Positions 49,987 to 59,063 of a stretch of DNA of 64,000 nt are shown here, piece after piece (position 1 is the first letter of the stretch; each line of letters starts with the position of its first letter). The DNA lies in the NCBI GenBank assembly GCA_014860445.1, contig JACZJT010000032.1:1-64000 (forward strand). The letters are read 5' to 3'. The DNA comes from Burkholderiales bacterium. GTDB taxonomy: Bacteria; Pseudomonadota; Gammaproteobacteria; Burkholderiales; SG8-39. The notes below the pieces were generated by a model. The model saw only the letters and a program-made list of their open reading frames with translations. It was not told the origin of the DNA and did no database searches. A program made the position numbers and the translations under genes.

Positions 49987-50725
49987 GTGCCGAGCCGCTG
50001 CTGGTAACGGCGCCGGTCTCCCGCAGCGCCGCGTCCAGTGCCACGCGCTCGTCGAACACGAAGCACGCGCCGCGAAAATGCGCGCCGCCGCATTGTTCAA
50101 AGTAATTGAGAATGCCACCGTCCAGCTGGTAGACCTCACGAAACCCCTGGCTGATCAACCAGGGCGCCGCTTTTTCGCAGCGTATGCCGCCGGTACAGAA
50201 CGTGACGACGGGCCGGTCCTTCATCTCCTGCGGCAATGCCGGCGTCGCGCGGGCAAAGTCGCTGAAGGATTTAAGCCCCAATTCTAGCGCATTCCTGAAC
50301 GAACCCATTTCCACCTCGAACTGGTTGCGGGTATCCAGCAGCGTGATCTCCCGGCCTTCATCCAGCCAGCGCTTGAGCTCCAGCGGTGCAAGCCTTGGGG
50401 CCGGTGCCGCAACGGGATTGATTTCAGGGCGGCGCATGGTGACGATTTCAGGTTTGATTTTCACGAGGAGGCGCTTGAACGGCTGCGCCGCCGACCAGCT
50501 GCGCTTGATCTCGATGGGCGCGAAACGCGTGTCCATGCGCAACTCGTCCACGAAGGTTTCGATGTCTGCGGCGGCGCCGGCAAGGACCAGATTGATCCCC
50601 TCTTCGGCGATGAGTATGGTGCCCCTGAGGCGCAATTGGGCACTGCGGGTCTTCAAGGCCGCGCGCAGCTGCGCCAGTTCGCTGAGCGCGACGAATCGGT
50701 AGGCGGCAATATTGAGGATATTCAT
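49973..50725 (-). CDS. trhO: tRNA uridine(34) hydroxylase (YceA/TrhO)
   Basis: 250 residues. N-terminal ferredoxin-like domain (NIAAYRFVALSELAQLR, GTILIAEEGINLVLAG) and a rhodanese domain with the catalytic-loop CTGGIRCEKAAPWL (near residue 183), the TrhO signature. The enzyme hydroxylates U34 of certain tRNAs on the way to 5-(carboxy)methoxyuridine. ATG 50725; divergent from dnaE, with a 151-base gap for both promoters. Confidence 0.94.
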   Translation of the reverse strand: MNILNIAAYRFVALSELAQLRAALKTRSAQLRLRGTILIAEEGINLVLAGAAADIETFVDELRMDTRFAPIEIKRSWSAAQPFKRLLVKIKPEIVTMRRPEINPVAAPAPRLAPLELKRWLDEGREITLLDTRNQFEVEMGSFRNALELGLKSFSDFARATPALPQEMKDRPVVTFCTGGIRCEKAAPWLISQGFREVYQLDGGILNYFEQCGGAHFRGACFVFDERVALDAALRETGAVTSSGSAHEPG

Positions 50726-50876
50726 GGCAGCTCGTCGCCGGTGTTGCCCTGCAACAGGACCGCAATTGTACAAGAGCGAGCGCGCGTCGGCCGCCGCAGG
50801 CTGTTGATTTGGTTCGAACGTCCAGCATGGCGCCGGGCGGGTGGTAAAATTTCTGCGACAGAATCTGGTGCAACCC

Positions 50877-53800
50877 ATGACTCCCGCCTTCGTCCATCTA
50901 CGCCTGCACAGCGAATTTACCGTCACCGACGGCATCGTGCGCATCGACGAGGCGGTGGCGCGTGCGGCGGCAGACGGCATGCCGGCACTGGCCATTACCG
51001 ATCTGGCCAATCTCTTCGGCATGGTCAAGTTTTACAAGGCGGCGCGCGCGCAGGGGGTGAAGCCGATTGTCGGCTGCGATGTCTGGATCAGCAACGAAGC
51101 CGAGCGCGACAAGCCTGCGCGGCTGCTGCTGTTGTGCCGCAACCGGAAGGGATTTCTGCGCCTGTCCGAACTGCTCACGCGCGCCTGGCTGGAAAACCAG
51201 GTGCGCGGCCGTGCCGAGATCAAAAAAGCCTGGCTGACCGACGACGCGACCGAGGGACTGCTCGCACTTTCCGGCGCGCAGGCGGGAGATATCGGCGCCG
51301 CGCTTGCGCAGGAAAATGCCGTGCTGGCCGAACGCCTTGCAGGGGAGTGGGCGCGGCTGTTCCCGGGGGGCTTTTATATCGAACTGCAACGCGCGGGCGC
51401 GGCATCCGCGGAGCACTATATTCAGCGCGCCCTCGCGCTGGCGGGCAGGCTGGCGTTGCCGGTGGTCGCGACACATCCGGTGCAGTTCCTCAGGCCTGAT
51501 GAATTCCTTGCCCACGAGGCGCGCGTGTGCATCGCCGAGGGCTATGTGCTCGCGGATCAACGCCGGCCGCGGATATTCACGCAGGAGAGCTATTTCAAGA
51601 CGCAGGCGGAAATGGCGGCGTTGTTTGCCGATATCCCGGAGGCGCTTGCCAACAGCGTGGAGATTGCGCGCCGCTGCAGCCTCACGCTCGAACTGGGCAA
51701 GAGCAAGCTGCCGCCGTTTCCGACGCCGCAGGGGGTGAGCCTGGAAGACTACCTCGCGCAGCAAGCGGAGCAGGGCCTCGCGCTGCGCCTCGCGAAACTC
51801 TTCCCCGACGAAGCCGGGCGCAGCCGGCGCGAACCCGAGTACCGCGCACGTCTCGAATTCGAGATCAAGACCATCAATCAAATGGGCTACTCCGGCTACT
51901 TTCTGATCGTCGCCGATTTCATCAACTGGGCCAAGTCGAATGCGGTTCCGGTTGGCCCGGGGCGCGGCTCAGGAGCCGGGTCGCTGGTGGCCTATTCTCT
52001 GGGCATCACCGATCTCGATCCGCTGCGCTACGACCTGCTGTTCGAGCGATTTCTCAATCCGGAGCGGGTATCCATGCCCGACTTCGATATCGACTTCTGC
52101 CAGGACGGACGCGACCGCGTGATCGAGTACGTGAAGAACAAGTACGGCGCGCAGGCCGTGTCGCAAATCGCCACCTTCGGCACCATGGCGGCGAAGGCCG
52201 TGGTGCGCGATGTCGGGCGCGTGATGGAATGGAATTACGGCCGCACCGACGAACTCGCCAAGATGATTCCGTTCACGCCGGGCAAGCTGATTACGCTCGC
52301 CATGGCGCGCGAGATGGAACCGCGCCTCGCCGAGCGCGAGCAGAACGACGAGGAAACGCGCGAACTGCTCGCGCTCGCCGGACAGCTCGAGGGGCTGACG
52401 CGCAACGTCGGCATGCACGCGGGCGGCGTGTTGATTGCGCCGGGCAAGCTCACGGACTTCTGCCCGCTCTATACGGCGCAGGGCGCCGAAAGCGTGGTGT
52501 CGCAGTTCGACATGAAGGATGTCGAGGCGGTGGGCTTGGTGAAATTCGACTTTCTCGGCCTGACCACGCTCACCATTCTCGACTGGGCCATGCGTTACAT
52601 ACACGGCCGCAACTACGGCGAAGCGCTGCCTGATTTTACGCTGGAGGCGATTCCGCTCGACGATCCCGGCATTTACAAGATTTTCTCCAGCGCCAATACC
52701 ACGGCCGTGTTCCAGTTTGAATCGCGCGGCATGCGCGACCTGCTGAAGCAGGCGCGTCCCGATCGTTTCGAGGACATCATCGCGCTGGTGGCGCTGTATC
52801 GTCCGGGCCCGATGGACCTGATCCCCGATTTCATCGAGCGCAAGCACGGCAGGCAGCGCGTCGAATACCTGGATCCGCGTCTGCAGCCGATCATCGGTTC
52901 GACCTACGGCGTCATGGTGTACCAGGAGCAGGTGATGCAGATCGCGCAGGTGATCGGCGGCTACAGCCTGGGCAGCGCCGACCTGCTGCGCCGCGCGATG
53001 GGCAAGAAGAACGCGGAGGAAATGGCGCAGCAGCGCGACATCTTCGTTGCCGGCGCCGGCAAGAACGGCGTGGACAAGAAAATAGGGAGCGAGCTGTTCG
53101 ACCTGATGGAGAAGTTCGCCGGCTACGGTTTCAATAAATCGCATGCCGCCGCCTATGCGCTGGTGGCCTGCCAGACCGCGTACCTGAAGGCACACTTCCC
53201 GTCTGAATTCATGGCCGCCAACTTGTCCGCCGTGATGGATGATACCGACAAGGTGCACCTCATCTACGCGGACGTACTCGCAAACGGACTGGCTATGCTG
53301 CCGCCCGACGTGAACAACAGCGCGTACCGCTTCGTGCCGGTGGACGAGCGCAGCATTCGCTACGGACTCGGCGCGATCAAGGGCACGGGGGAGTCCGCGA
53401 TCGGCGCCGTCGTGCGCGCGCGCGAGGAGGGCGGGCCGTTTCGCGACCTGTTCGACTTTTGCGAACGCATCGACAAGCGCGTGGTGAACCGCCGCGTGGT
53501 GGAGGCGCTGGTGCGCGCCGGGGCCTTCGACTGCATCAACCCGGAGCGCGCGCGCCTGTTCGCCTCGGTAGGCATCGCGATCGAGGCCGCGGAGCAGCGC
53601 GAGCGCAACGCACAGCAGGTCAACCTGTTCGGCGACGCCGGCGGCGCCGGCGCGGAACGCCCGGCGCTGATCAGCGCCGAGGGCTGGGACGAAATCCGCT
53701 TGCTCAAGGAGGAAAAGGCAAGCCTCGGTTTTTATTTGTCCGGGCACCCTTTCAGCGCCTACCGCGCGGAAGTGCAGAATTTCGTGCGCGGCTCGCTCAA

Positions 53801-54374
53801 AAGCCTGCAGCCGGGCGCAATGGGCGACTACCAGCAAAAAAGCCAGCTCATTGCAGGCGTGGTGGAATCCGTGCGCATCCAGCGTACGCAGAGCGGGCGC
53901 ATGGTCATCCTCAACCTGAGCGACGGCGACGCCGCGCAGGAAGTCACCATCTACAACGAGGTCTACGACCAGTACCGGGAGCTGTGCAAGGAAGACAAGC
54001 TGCTGGTGATCGAAGCCAAGGTAAAGACCGTGCGTAGGGCTGCGGCAGGCGAGGAGGGCGATGTTTCCTTCATGCGCATCATCGCCGACAGGATTTACGA
54101 TCTCGCCGCGGCGCGCAGCCAGTTCGCCAAAGCCATACGCCTGTCGATCAACGGCGAGGCGAGCCGCTCGGGCGCTGCCGCGACATCACGCCTGCGCGAC
54201 CTGCTATCGCCGTACCGCAACGGCACCTGCCCGGTGAGTGTGTGCTACCGCAACGGCGCGGCGACTTGTGAAGTGCGCCTGGGCGAGGGCTGGCGGGTGC
54301 GGCCGGACGACGAGTTGATGCACTCCCTCGAGGAATGGCTGCGGCCCGAAAACGTGCAGGTGGTCTATCCTTGA
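50877..54374 (+). CDS. dnaE: DNA polymerase III alpha subunit
   Basis: 1165 residues, normal for DnaE1. PHP domain at the N-terminus (HLRLHSEFTVTDG); polymerase active-site motif PDFDIDFCQDGRD (three catalytic Asp, near residues 400-415) preceded by GPGRGSGAGSLVAYSL; the tandem helix-hairpin-helix and the OB-fold (about residues 980-1060); and a beta-clamp-binding motif near QQVNLFG. ATG 50877 begins MTPAFVHLRLHSEF. Replicative polymerase of the chromosome, here next to trhO and acylphosphatase. Confidence 0.97.
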   Translation: MTPAFVHLRLHSEFTVTDGIVRIDEAVARAAADGMPALAITDLANLFGMVKFYKAARAQGVKPIVGCDVWISNEAERDKPARLLLLCRNRKGFLRLSELLTRAWLENQVRGRAEIKKAWLTDDATEGLLALSGAQAGDIGAALAQENAVLAERLAGEWARLFPGGFYIELQRAGAASAEHYIQRALALAGRLALPVVATHPVQFLRPDEFLAHEARVCIAEGYVLADQRRPRIFTQESYFKTQAEMAALFADIPEALANSVEIARRCSLTLELGKSKLPPFPTPQGVSLEDYLAQQAEQGLALRLAKLFPDEAGRSRREPEYRARLEFEIKTINQMGYSGYFLIVADFINWAKSNAVPVGPGRGSGAGSLVAYSLGITDLDPLRYDLLFERFLNPERVSMPDFDIDFCQDGRDRVIEYVKNKYGAQAVSQIATFGTMAAKAVVRDVGRVMEWNYGRTDELAKMIPFTPGKLITLAMAREMEPRLAEREQNDEETRELLALAGQLEGLTRNVGMHAGGVLIAPGKLTDFCPLYTAQGAESVVSQFDMKDVEAVGLVKFDFLGLTTLTILDWAMRYIHGRNYGEALPDFTLEAIPLDDPGIYKIFSSANTTAVFQFESRGMRDLLKQARPDRFEDIIALVALYRPGPMDLIPDFIERKHGRQRVEYLDPRLQPIIGSTYGVMVYQEQVMQIAQVIGGYSLGSADLLRRAMGKKNAEEMAQQRDIFVAGAGKNGVDKKIGSELFDLMEKFAGYGFNKSHAAAYALVACQTAYLKAHFPSEFMAANLSAVMDDTDKVHLIYADVLANGLAMLPPDVNNSAYRFVPVDERSIRYGLGAIKGTGESAIGAVVRAREEGGPFRDLFDFCERIDKRVVNRRVVEALVRAGAFDCINPERARLFASVGIAIEAAEQRERNAQQVNLFGDAGGAGAERPALISAEGWDEIRLLKEEKASLGFYLSGHPFSAYRAEVQNFVRGSLKSLQPGAMGDYQQKSQLIAGVVESVRIQRTQSGRMVILNLSDGDAAQEVTIYNEVYDQYRELCKEDKLLVIEAKVKTVRRAAAGEEGDVSFMRIIADRIYDLAAARSQFAKAIRLSINGEASRSGAAATSRLRDLLSPYRNGTCPVSVCYRNGAATCEVRLGEGWRVRPDDELMHSLEEWLRPENVQVVYP

Positions 54375-54401
54375 AAACGCCCCTGCGGTTTTCACTTCGG
54401 G

Positions 54402-54671
54402 CTATTCGGTAGGCCTCAGGTCGAAGCCGGAAAACGCACCCTCGGTTTCGCCGACATCGATTCGATCCACTTGCGCGGCCGCAGGTCCACGCCGCGCCCA
54501 GCCGATCATCGCCTCCACGGCTTCCGGGGAGCCTGCGATGACCGCTTCAACGCTGCCGCCACGGCGGTTGCGCACCCAGCCGCGTATGCCCAGTGCCTGC
54601 GCCTGCTCCATGAAGTGGTAGCGATAGCCCACTCCCTGGACGTGTCCGAAAATATTCAAGTGTCTGACCAT
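54402..54671 (-). CDS. acyP: Acylphosphatase
   Basis: 89 residues from ATG 54671. It has the conserved GHVQGVGYRYHFMEQA (catalytic Arg in GVGYR) and GWVRNRRGGSVEAVIAG with the catalytic Asn. It hydrolyses acyl phosphates. The frame continues upstream without coding character. It is convergent with dnaE (27 bases apart) and is followed upstream by a terminator belonging to the cytochrome gene. Confidence 0.93.
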   Translation of the reverse strand: MVRHLNIFGHVQGVGYRYHFMEQAQALGIRGWVRNRRGGSVEAVIAGSPEAVEAMIGWARRGPAAAQVDRIDVGETEGAFSGFDLRPTE

Positions 54672-54712
54672 GTGCCTTGGATTGACTGCTGAAGTCCGGC
54701 AAAATATAACGC

Positions 54713-54751
54713 AAAAAAACCCGAGGTGTGCGCGTGGGCGCACTCTCGGGT
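54713..54751 (-). terminator. Rho-independent terminator of the cytochrome/NrfD operon
   Basis: Arms ACCCGAG (from 54719) and CTCGGGT (to 54751) extend inward with GTGCGC/GCGCAC pairing, separated by a small loop. On the minus strand the stem is followed by seven T (A-run 54713-54719 on the plus strand). It ends transcription of the minus-strand genes that stop at 54810. Confidence 0.85.
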
Positions 54752-54809
54752 CGAGTTCGGCGTGTAGCCGGTCGCGCAGTGCTGCGCACTGCTGCCGGCT
54801 ACTGCGGCG

Positions 54810-55100
54810 CTATTTGTTCTGACTGATCATGTATTCGACCGCGGCCTTCACCTCCCCCTCGTTTTTTGCCCCGCCCTTGGGCGGCATCGGTTTCTTGCCT
54901 TTCATAACGGCTGCCGTCAGGGCGTCGGCGCCCTGTGCGATCAGCGGTGCCCAGGCCGCTTTGTCGCCCATCTTCGGTTTCATCGCCGTATGGCAACCTT
55001 TGCAGGATTTGTTGAATACCGCCTTGCCGTCCGCGGCAGCAACTTGTCCGCTGAATGCCAAAACCGCAACCGTTCCCGCCAGGACTATCACTCGTTTCAT
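54810..55100 (-). CDS. Small periplasmic c-type cytochrome (c5-like)
   Basis: 96 residues. Signal peptide (MKRVIVLAGTVAVLAFSGQVAAA), one heme-binding CKGCH (residues 33-37) and a downstream Met in KKPMPPKGG as probable sixth ligand; length and layout fit cytochrome c5/c-555. It would carry electrons in the periplasm. It is the last gene of the minus-strand set (105 bases after the NrfD-like gene) and has its own ribosome site, so it could also be expressed separately. Confidence 0.9.
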   Translation of the reverse strand: MKRVIVLAGTVAVLAFSGQVAAADGKAVFNKSCKGCHTAMKPKMGDKAAWAPLIAQGADALTAAVMKGKKPMPPKGGAKNEGEVKAAVEYMISQNK

Positions 55101-55205
55101 GTCATTTCCCCTTCCCGTTGAAATTGCATTTTGAATCGTTCAAACAAACCCGCCGATGCAATGTGGTTTGGTTTCGCAAGCCGTCTGCGGTTTCGCCGTC
55201 GCAGG

Positions 55206-56390
55206 TCAGGAGTGCGCGTGCGTGGGCGCGTCCGCCCAGGGCGGAAACAGCCGGGTCAATACGTACAGCAGACCAAGCGGCGCCGTGGTCAGGAAAATCG
55301 CCATGAGCGCGCCTTCTTTGCCCCAAAACGGCAGGTGATAGCTCAACAATCCCTTGCCGGTTTTTGATATTTCCTGCCCGCCGATGACCACGTTCCAGCG
55401 CATCATGAACACGGAAAACAGCACCAGGCAGGCGCACACGGTGACGCCGACTATCAAAGCCTTGCCGGTGGTGCCGCGCCAGATCATGTAGGACAGCCAG
55501 AGGAAGGGCGTGATCGCGCCGACGGCAAACTGCAGGATGAAATACGGCACCAGCAGCGGACCGGTCACATATTGCATGATCATGTCCGTGCCCTCGCGGT
55601 TCTTGTAGACCAGGTTGGCGAATTCCAGGGCTTCGAGCAGCAGTGCAACCATGATGAAGGCCCAGATCGTATAGGCGAGGCCTTTCAGGCAGGCCAGATC
55701 CACCGGTATCTTGCGCATCTTGCACGTGGCGACATAGAGCACCGCCAGCAGTGAAACGCCGGAGATGATCGCCGAGAACAGGAATATGACCGCCATCAGG
55801 TCGGAGGACCACCATTCGCGCGCTTTGACCGAGCCGTACATGAAACCGACATAGCCGTGCAGACCGTGGGCGCCCGGAATGCCGATCACGGCCAGTGCGA
55901 AAATCCACTTCTTATCGTAGCGCAAGGCATGTTCGGACACGTCATAGGAGCCTAGGGTCAGCAGCCGGTAGAACCTTCCCAGCAAATCTGTCCTCTTTTG
56001 CGCCTGCTCGACGATGTAGGGGCGGTTTGCAAACCAGCCCTCCACTATCAACAGGGCGACGTAGAAACTCGCGAAAAAGCCGAACATGGCCATGGCCGAG
56101 GTCAAATGCGGCGTGATGGTGGCGTTGAATGCGCGTTCCGGATGGCCGAGGTGCAAGAGCAGCGGCGTGGGCACGAAAATCATGAAACTGAGCGAAGTCA
56201 GCAATGCCATGTGCGCCACCGGCTTCAGCCGCTCGAAGCCGAACACTTGATACAGGCTGGATACGGTGAATGCTCCCGCAACCAGCCCGGTGATGTAGGG
56301 ATAGACGGCGATGAGTATGGACCATTCGAAAATTGTTTCGTTCGGATAAACCCAGCCGGTGTACGGGGAGAAATGAATAATCGGTTCCAC
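55206..56390 (-). CDS. NrfD/PsrC-family quinol-interacting membrane subunit
   Basis: 394 residues, eight to ten membrane helices. The N-terminal part (YPYITGLVAGAFTVSSL), the conserved LHLGHPERA in the second to third helix and the internal repeat are typical of NrfD-like proteins, which exchange electrons with quinones and pass them to an FeS partner. The start is GTG 56390, overlapping the ferredoxin stop by one base. It would form a complex with the ferredoxin and hexaheme cytochrome encoded just upstream, as in NrfBCD or DsrJOP. Confidence 0.9.
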   Translation of the reverse strand: MEPIIHFSPYTGWVYPNETIFEWSILIAVYPYITGLVAGAFTVSSLYQVFGFERLKPVAHMALLTSLSFMIFVPTPLLLHLGHPERAFNATITPHLTSAMAMFGFFASFYVALLIVEGWFANRPYIVEQAQKRTDLLGRFYRLLTLGSYDVSEHALRYDKKWIFALAVIGIPGAHGLHGYVGFMYGSVKAREWWSSDLMAVIFLFSAIISGVSLLAVLYVATCKMRKIPVDLACLKGLAYTIWAFIMVALLLEALEFANLVYKNREGTDMIMQYVTGPLLVPYFILQFAVGAITPFLWLSYMIWRGTTGKALIVGVTVCACLVLFSVFMMRWNVVIGGQEISKTGKGLLSYHLPFWGKEGALMAIFLTTAPLGLLYVLTRLFPPWADAPTHAHS

Positions 56391-57238
56391 TAGTTCACCT
56401 CTTTGTCGATGCCAACATAGAAAACGTTCGGCGCATTGCCCATTTCGGCCTTGAGCACCTGCACCCGGTTATTGCGTATGAACAGGCTCACGGGGCTCTG
56501 CTTGTCCTTCAGGTTGCCGAATATGCGGGCGCCCACCGGGCAGACCTCCACGCAGGCGGGCTGCAGCCCTTTGGTGATGCGGTGATAGCACCAGGTGCAC
56601 TTGTCAGCCACGCCCTTTTCCTCGTTCAGGAAACGCGCACCATAAGGGCAGGCCTGCACGCAGTAGCGGCAACCGATGCAATAGGTTTCGTCAACCAGCA
56701 CCACGCCGTCCTCGGTCTTGTAGGTGGCGCCGGTGGGGCAGACCTGCACACAGGCCGGATGGGTACAGTGATTGCACAGCTTGGGCACGAAGAAGGCCTT
56801 GTCCACCTTCGCGTCCCTGTAGCGGTTGGCAAACCGGAATGTTTTTTCAGAACCGGAAGCCTCGATGTTGACCGGGTCCTGCTGGCTGTCGATGCGGGTC
56901 TGCTCTTCGCCTTCGATGTGGACGTAGCGCTCCACCCAGGTTCGGAACTGATGCGCGTTGGCAGGGACGTCGTTTTCCCGTTTGCACGCCTCAACGCAAC
57001 GCAGACAACCGATGCATTTGGTCGCATCCACGCCGAAGCCCCACTGGTGCTTGGTCCAGTCATAGTCCTTGGTGGGGAACGAAGCGCCATTGGCCGCAGG
57101 TTCGGTCTTTGCTGAGACAGACGCTGTGATTCCCAGGGTCGCGGCACCTACCGCGGCCCCGGCGCAGGTCGCTGCGCCACCAAGTTTGGCGAGGAATGCG
57201 CGCCGCGCGGCCAGCGTGGGTTTTGAGTTTTCGGTCAT
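56390..57238 (-). CDS. Tat-exported ferredoxin with four [4Fe-4S] clusters (NrfC/DsrO/TtrB-like)
   Basis: 282 residues. A twin-arginine leader (ARRAFLAKLGG, then a hydrophobic stretch) precedes four cysteine sets: CIGCLRCVEAC, CNHCTHPACVQVC, CIGCRYCVQAC and CTWCYHRITKGLQPACVEVC. This is the periplasmic NrfC/PsrB/DsrO/TtrB-type electron-transfer subunit. The partner NrfD gene overlaps its stop. It usually links the membrane subunit to a molybdoenzyme or to hemes; no molybdoenzyme gene is found here. Confidence 0.92.
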   Translation of the reverse strand: MTENSKPTLAARRAFLAKLGGAATCAGAAVGAATLGITASVSAKTEPAANGASFPTKDYDWTKHQWGFGVDATKCIGCLRCVEACKRENDVPANAHQFRTWVERYVHIEGEEQTRIDSQQDPVNIEASGSEKTFRFANRYRDAKVDKAFFVPKLCNHCTHPACVQVCPTGATYKTEDGVVLVDETYCIGCRYCVQACPYGARFLNEEKGVADKCTWCYHRITKGLQPACVEVCPVGARIFGNLKDKQSPVSLFIRNNRVQVLKAEMGNAPNVFYVGIDKEVN

Positions 57239-57252
57239 GATTTCACCTTTCC

Positions 57253-58230
57253 CTATTTGGTGGACTGGCAGCTCTGCGCGGCATAGTAGGCAGCGAGGTT
57301 TGCGATGTCGGTGTCGCTCAGGTTTTTGGCGGCACTCGCCATCATCGGGTCTTTGCGCAGCCCCGCCTTGAATGCCTTGAGTACATTCACCAGGTATCCG
57401 GGTTTTTGCGCGGCCAGTTTCGGCCAGGCGGGATTGGCGCCCCTGCCGGCTTGTCCATGGCAGGCGACGCAATTGGCGGCCAGGTTCTCGCCTGCGGTCA
57501 CGTCGCCGACAGGCCTGCCGCCGGCTGTCGCTTTGCAACTCAAGCCGGCGTAATAAGCAGCCAGGTTCTGCACGTCGGCGTCGCTCAGCGCCTGTGCCAG
57601 CGGCGTCATGATGGCGTCGGTCTGGTCGCCGGACTTGTACGCTGACAGTATCCGTACCAGGTAGGCGGCGTTCTGGCCTGCAAGATTCGGCCAGGTATCG
57701 TTCGGGCTGATCCCCTGTGCGCCGTGACAGCTGGCGCAGGCAGCCGCGTGCTGCTTGCCGGCTGCTGCGTCACCGCTCACCTTCGCGGCAGCCGTTGTAA
57801 TCTTAGGCGAATGCGGGTTATGACAAATCGTGCATTGTTGGCCGCCCGAGTGTTCGGTCACCTGGATCTGCGGCTGCGAGCGGGGCCTGCCCTGCATGGC
57901 TTCATGACACAAGGTGCAAAGCCTTACCGCGTCCTTTGGAATCGGCAGCTTGCCGTTCTGCGGATGACCCTGAGCCGGGCCATGGCATACTTCACATATA
58001 ACGGATTTGTGGTTGCCTGCCGACCATTGCGCACGGCGTTCGGTGTGGCAGCCATAGCAATAGCGCGGGGTCTGGTAGACCGGCTCTTTGGCGGCGATTT
58101 CCGGAACCGAGTTGGCGCGATAGTGACCGAAACGATAGAACGAATCGACCGTAAGCAACGGCGCGGCGATCGCTGCGGCCGCAAGGACAGCAACAATCAG
58201 CAGGATTAGTCGAACGATATGCTTGGGCAT
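57253..58230 (-). CDS. Hexaheme c-type cytochrome
   Basis: 325 residues from ATG 58230 (AGAGG six bases upstream). A membrane-anchor or signal segment (HIVRLILLIVAVLAAAAIAAP) precedes six CxxCH sites: CYGCH, CEVCH, CTLCH and CTICH in the first half, then CASCH and CVACH in two class-I cytochrome c (c553/c4-like) domains near residues 170-325. So a tetraheme NapC/NirT-like or DsrJ-like module seems fused to two monoheme domains. It would accept electrons from the FeS subunit and donate to soluble carriers. Confidence 0.88.
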   Translation of the reverse strand: MPKHIVRLILLIVAVLAAAAIAAPLLTVDSFYRFGHYRANSVPEIAAKEPVYQTPRYCYGCHTERRAQWSAGNHKSVICEVCHGPAQGHPQNGKLPIPKDAVRLCTLCHEAMQGRPRSQPQIQVTEHSGGQQCTICHNPHSPKITTAAAKVSGDAAAGKQHAAACASCHGAQGISPNDTWPNLAGQNAAYLVRILSAYKSGDQTDAIMTPLAQALSDADVQNLAAYYAGLSCKATAGGRPVGDVTAGENLAANCVACHGQAGRGANPAWPKLAAQKPGYLVNVLKAFKAGLRKDPMMASAAKNLSDTDIANLAAYYAAQSCQSTK

Positions 58231-58244
58231 GGTTGCCTCTCGGA

Positions 58245-59063
58245 TCAATGGTTGAGACCGTCTAGAAAATAGGGCGAGGGCACGCGTTCCAGGAAGAATT
58301 TGTCGCGCTTCAAGTCCTGATACGTTCCTCCGAAATAGCTGCTGTTCGGGTAGGCGTTGCGGGAAATCTCCTCGGCCACGCCGCGCGCGACCCGGGCGCT
58401 GTTGGCGAAAACGACGATGCGGATATTCGGGTCCAGGTAGCGCAGACGGCGGTCCTGTTTGGCCTTGCTCGCCTCGCCCGCAATGACGCTTTGCGCGGTG
58501 GGTATGGTGCCCGCAGCGTACTCGGCGCGCGGGCGTGCATCCACGATCACGGCATTGCGCGCACGAAAGATTTCGCGAAAACCCTGAAGGTTCGTTTCCG
58601 CGGCATTACCCAGAATGCGCCAAACCGGCAGGCCGAGCTGATAGCGGCTGACGTTCGTATAGCCCATGGCCAGGAGCGCATCGGATTTCGACTTCGCCAG
58701 GTCGCAGAACGGGCCGTTGGAGTACAGGACCATTGCGGCAGTCTTGTCCGCGTAGTTCTGGGTGAAGCGCCCCAGCTGCCGTTCATCCAGATTGATGCTT
58801 CCGGGAATATGCGCGATTGCATACTCGCTGTTTGGCCGGGCATCAAACACGATGGCACTGCCACTGGATAGGACCGCCTTCATTTCCTTCGTTGATATTT
58901 CCGGTGTCGCGCGACCTTGTTCTTCCAGGGTGGCCTCGTAAACGCTTGGCTTGGCGGTCGAGGCAAAGGCGGCCGGGAAGGCTACGCTCGAGCACGCGAG
59001 GACAGCGGTCAGCGTGACTCTGAATATCGGCGTTCGCGAACAGGTAAAGCATCGGGTTGACAT
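58245..59063 (-). CDS. Exported protein with two rhodanese domains
   Basis: 272 residues from ATG 59063. Signal peptide (TLTAVLACSSVAFPAAFASTA). Two rhodanese folds are visible: the first with VFDARPNSEYAIAHIPGS and a catalytic-loop cysteine (GPFCDLAKSK), the second with VDARPRAEYAAGTIPTA but no cysteine at the loop (VVFANSARVARG), so only one domain can be active. Periplasmic sulfurtransfer, or binding of a sulfane sulfur substrate, fits the downstream redox genes. Its stop is 14 bases before the hexaheme cytochrome start. Confidence 0.88.
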   Translation of the reverse strand: MSTRCFTCSRTPIFRVTLTAVLACSSVAFPAAFASTAKPSVYEATLEEQGRATPEISTKEMKAVLSSGSAIVFDARPNSEYAIAHIPGSINLDERQLGRFTQNYADKTAAMVLYSNGPFCDLAKSKSDALLAMGYTNVSRYQLGLPVWRILGNAAETNLQGFREIFRARNAVIVDARPRAEYAAGTIPTAQSVIAGEASKAKQDRRLRYLDPNIRIVVFANSARVARGVAEEISRNAYPNSSYFGGTYQDLKRDKFFLERVPSPYFLDGLNH

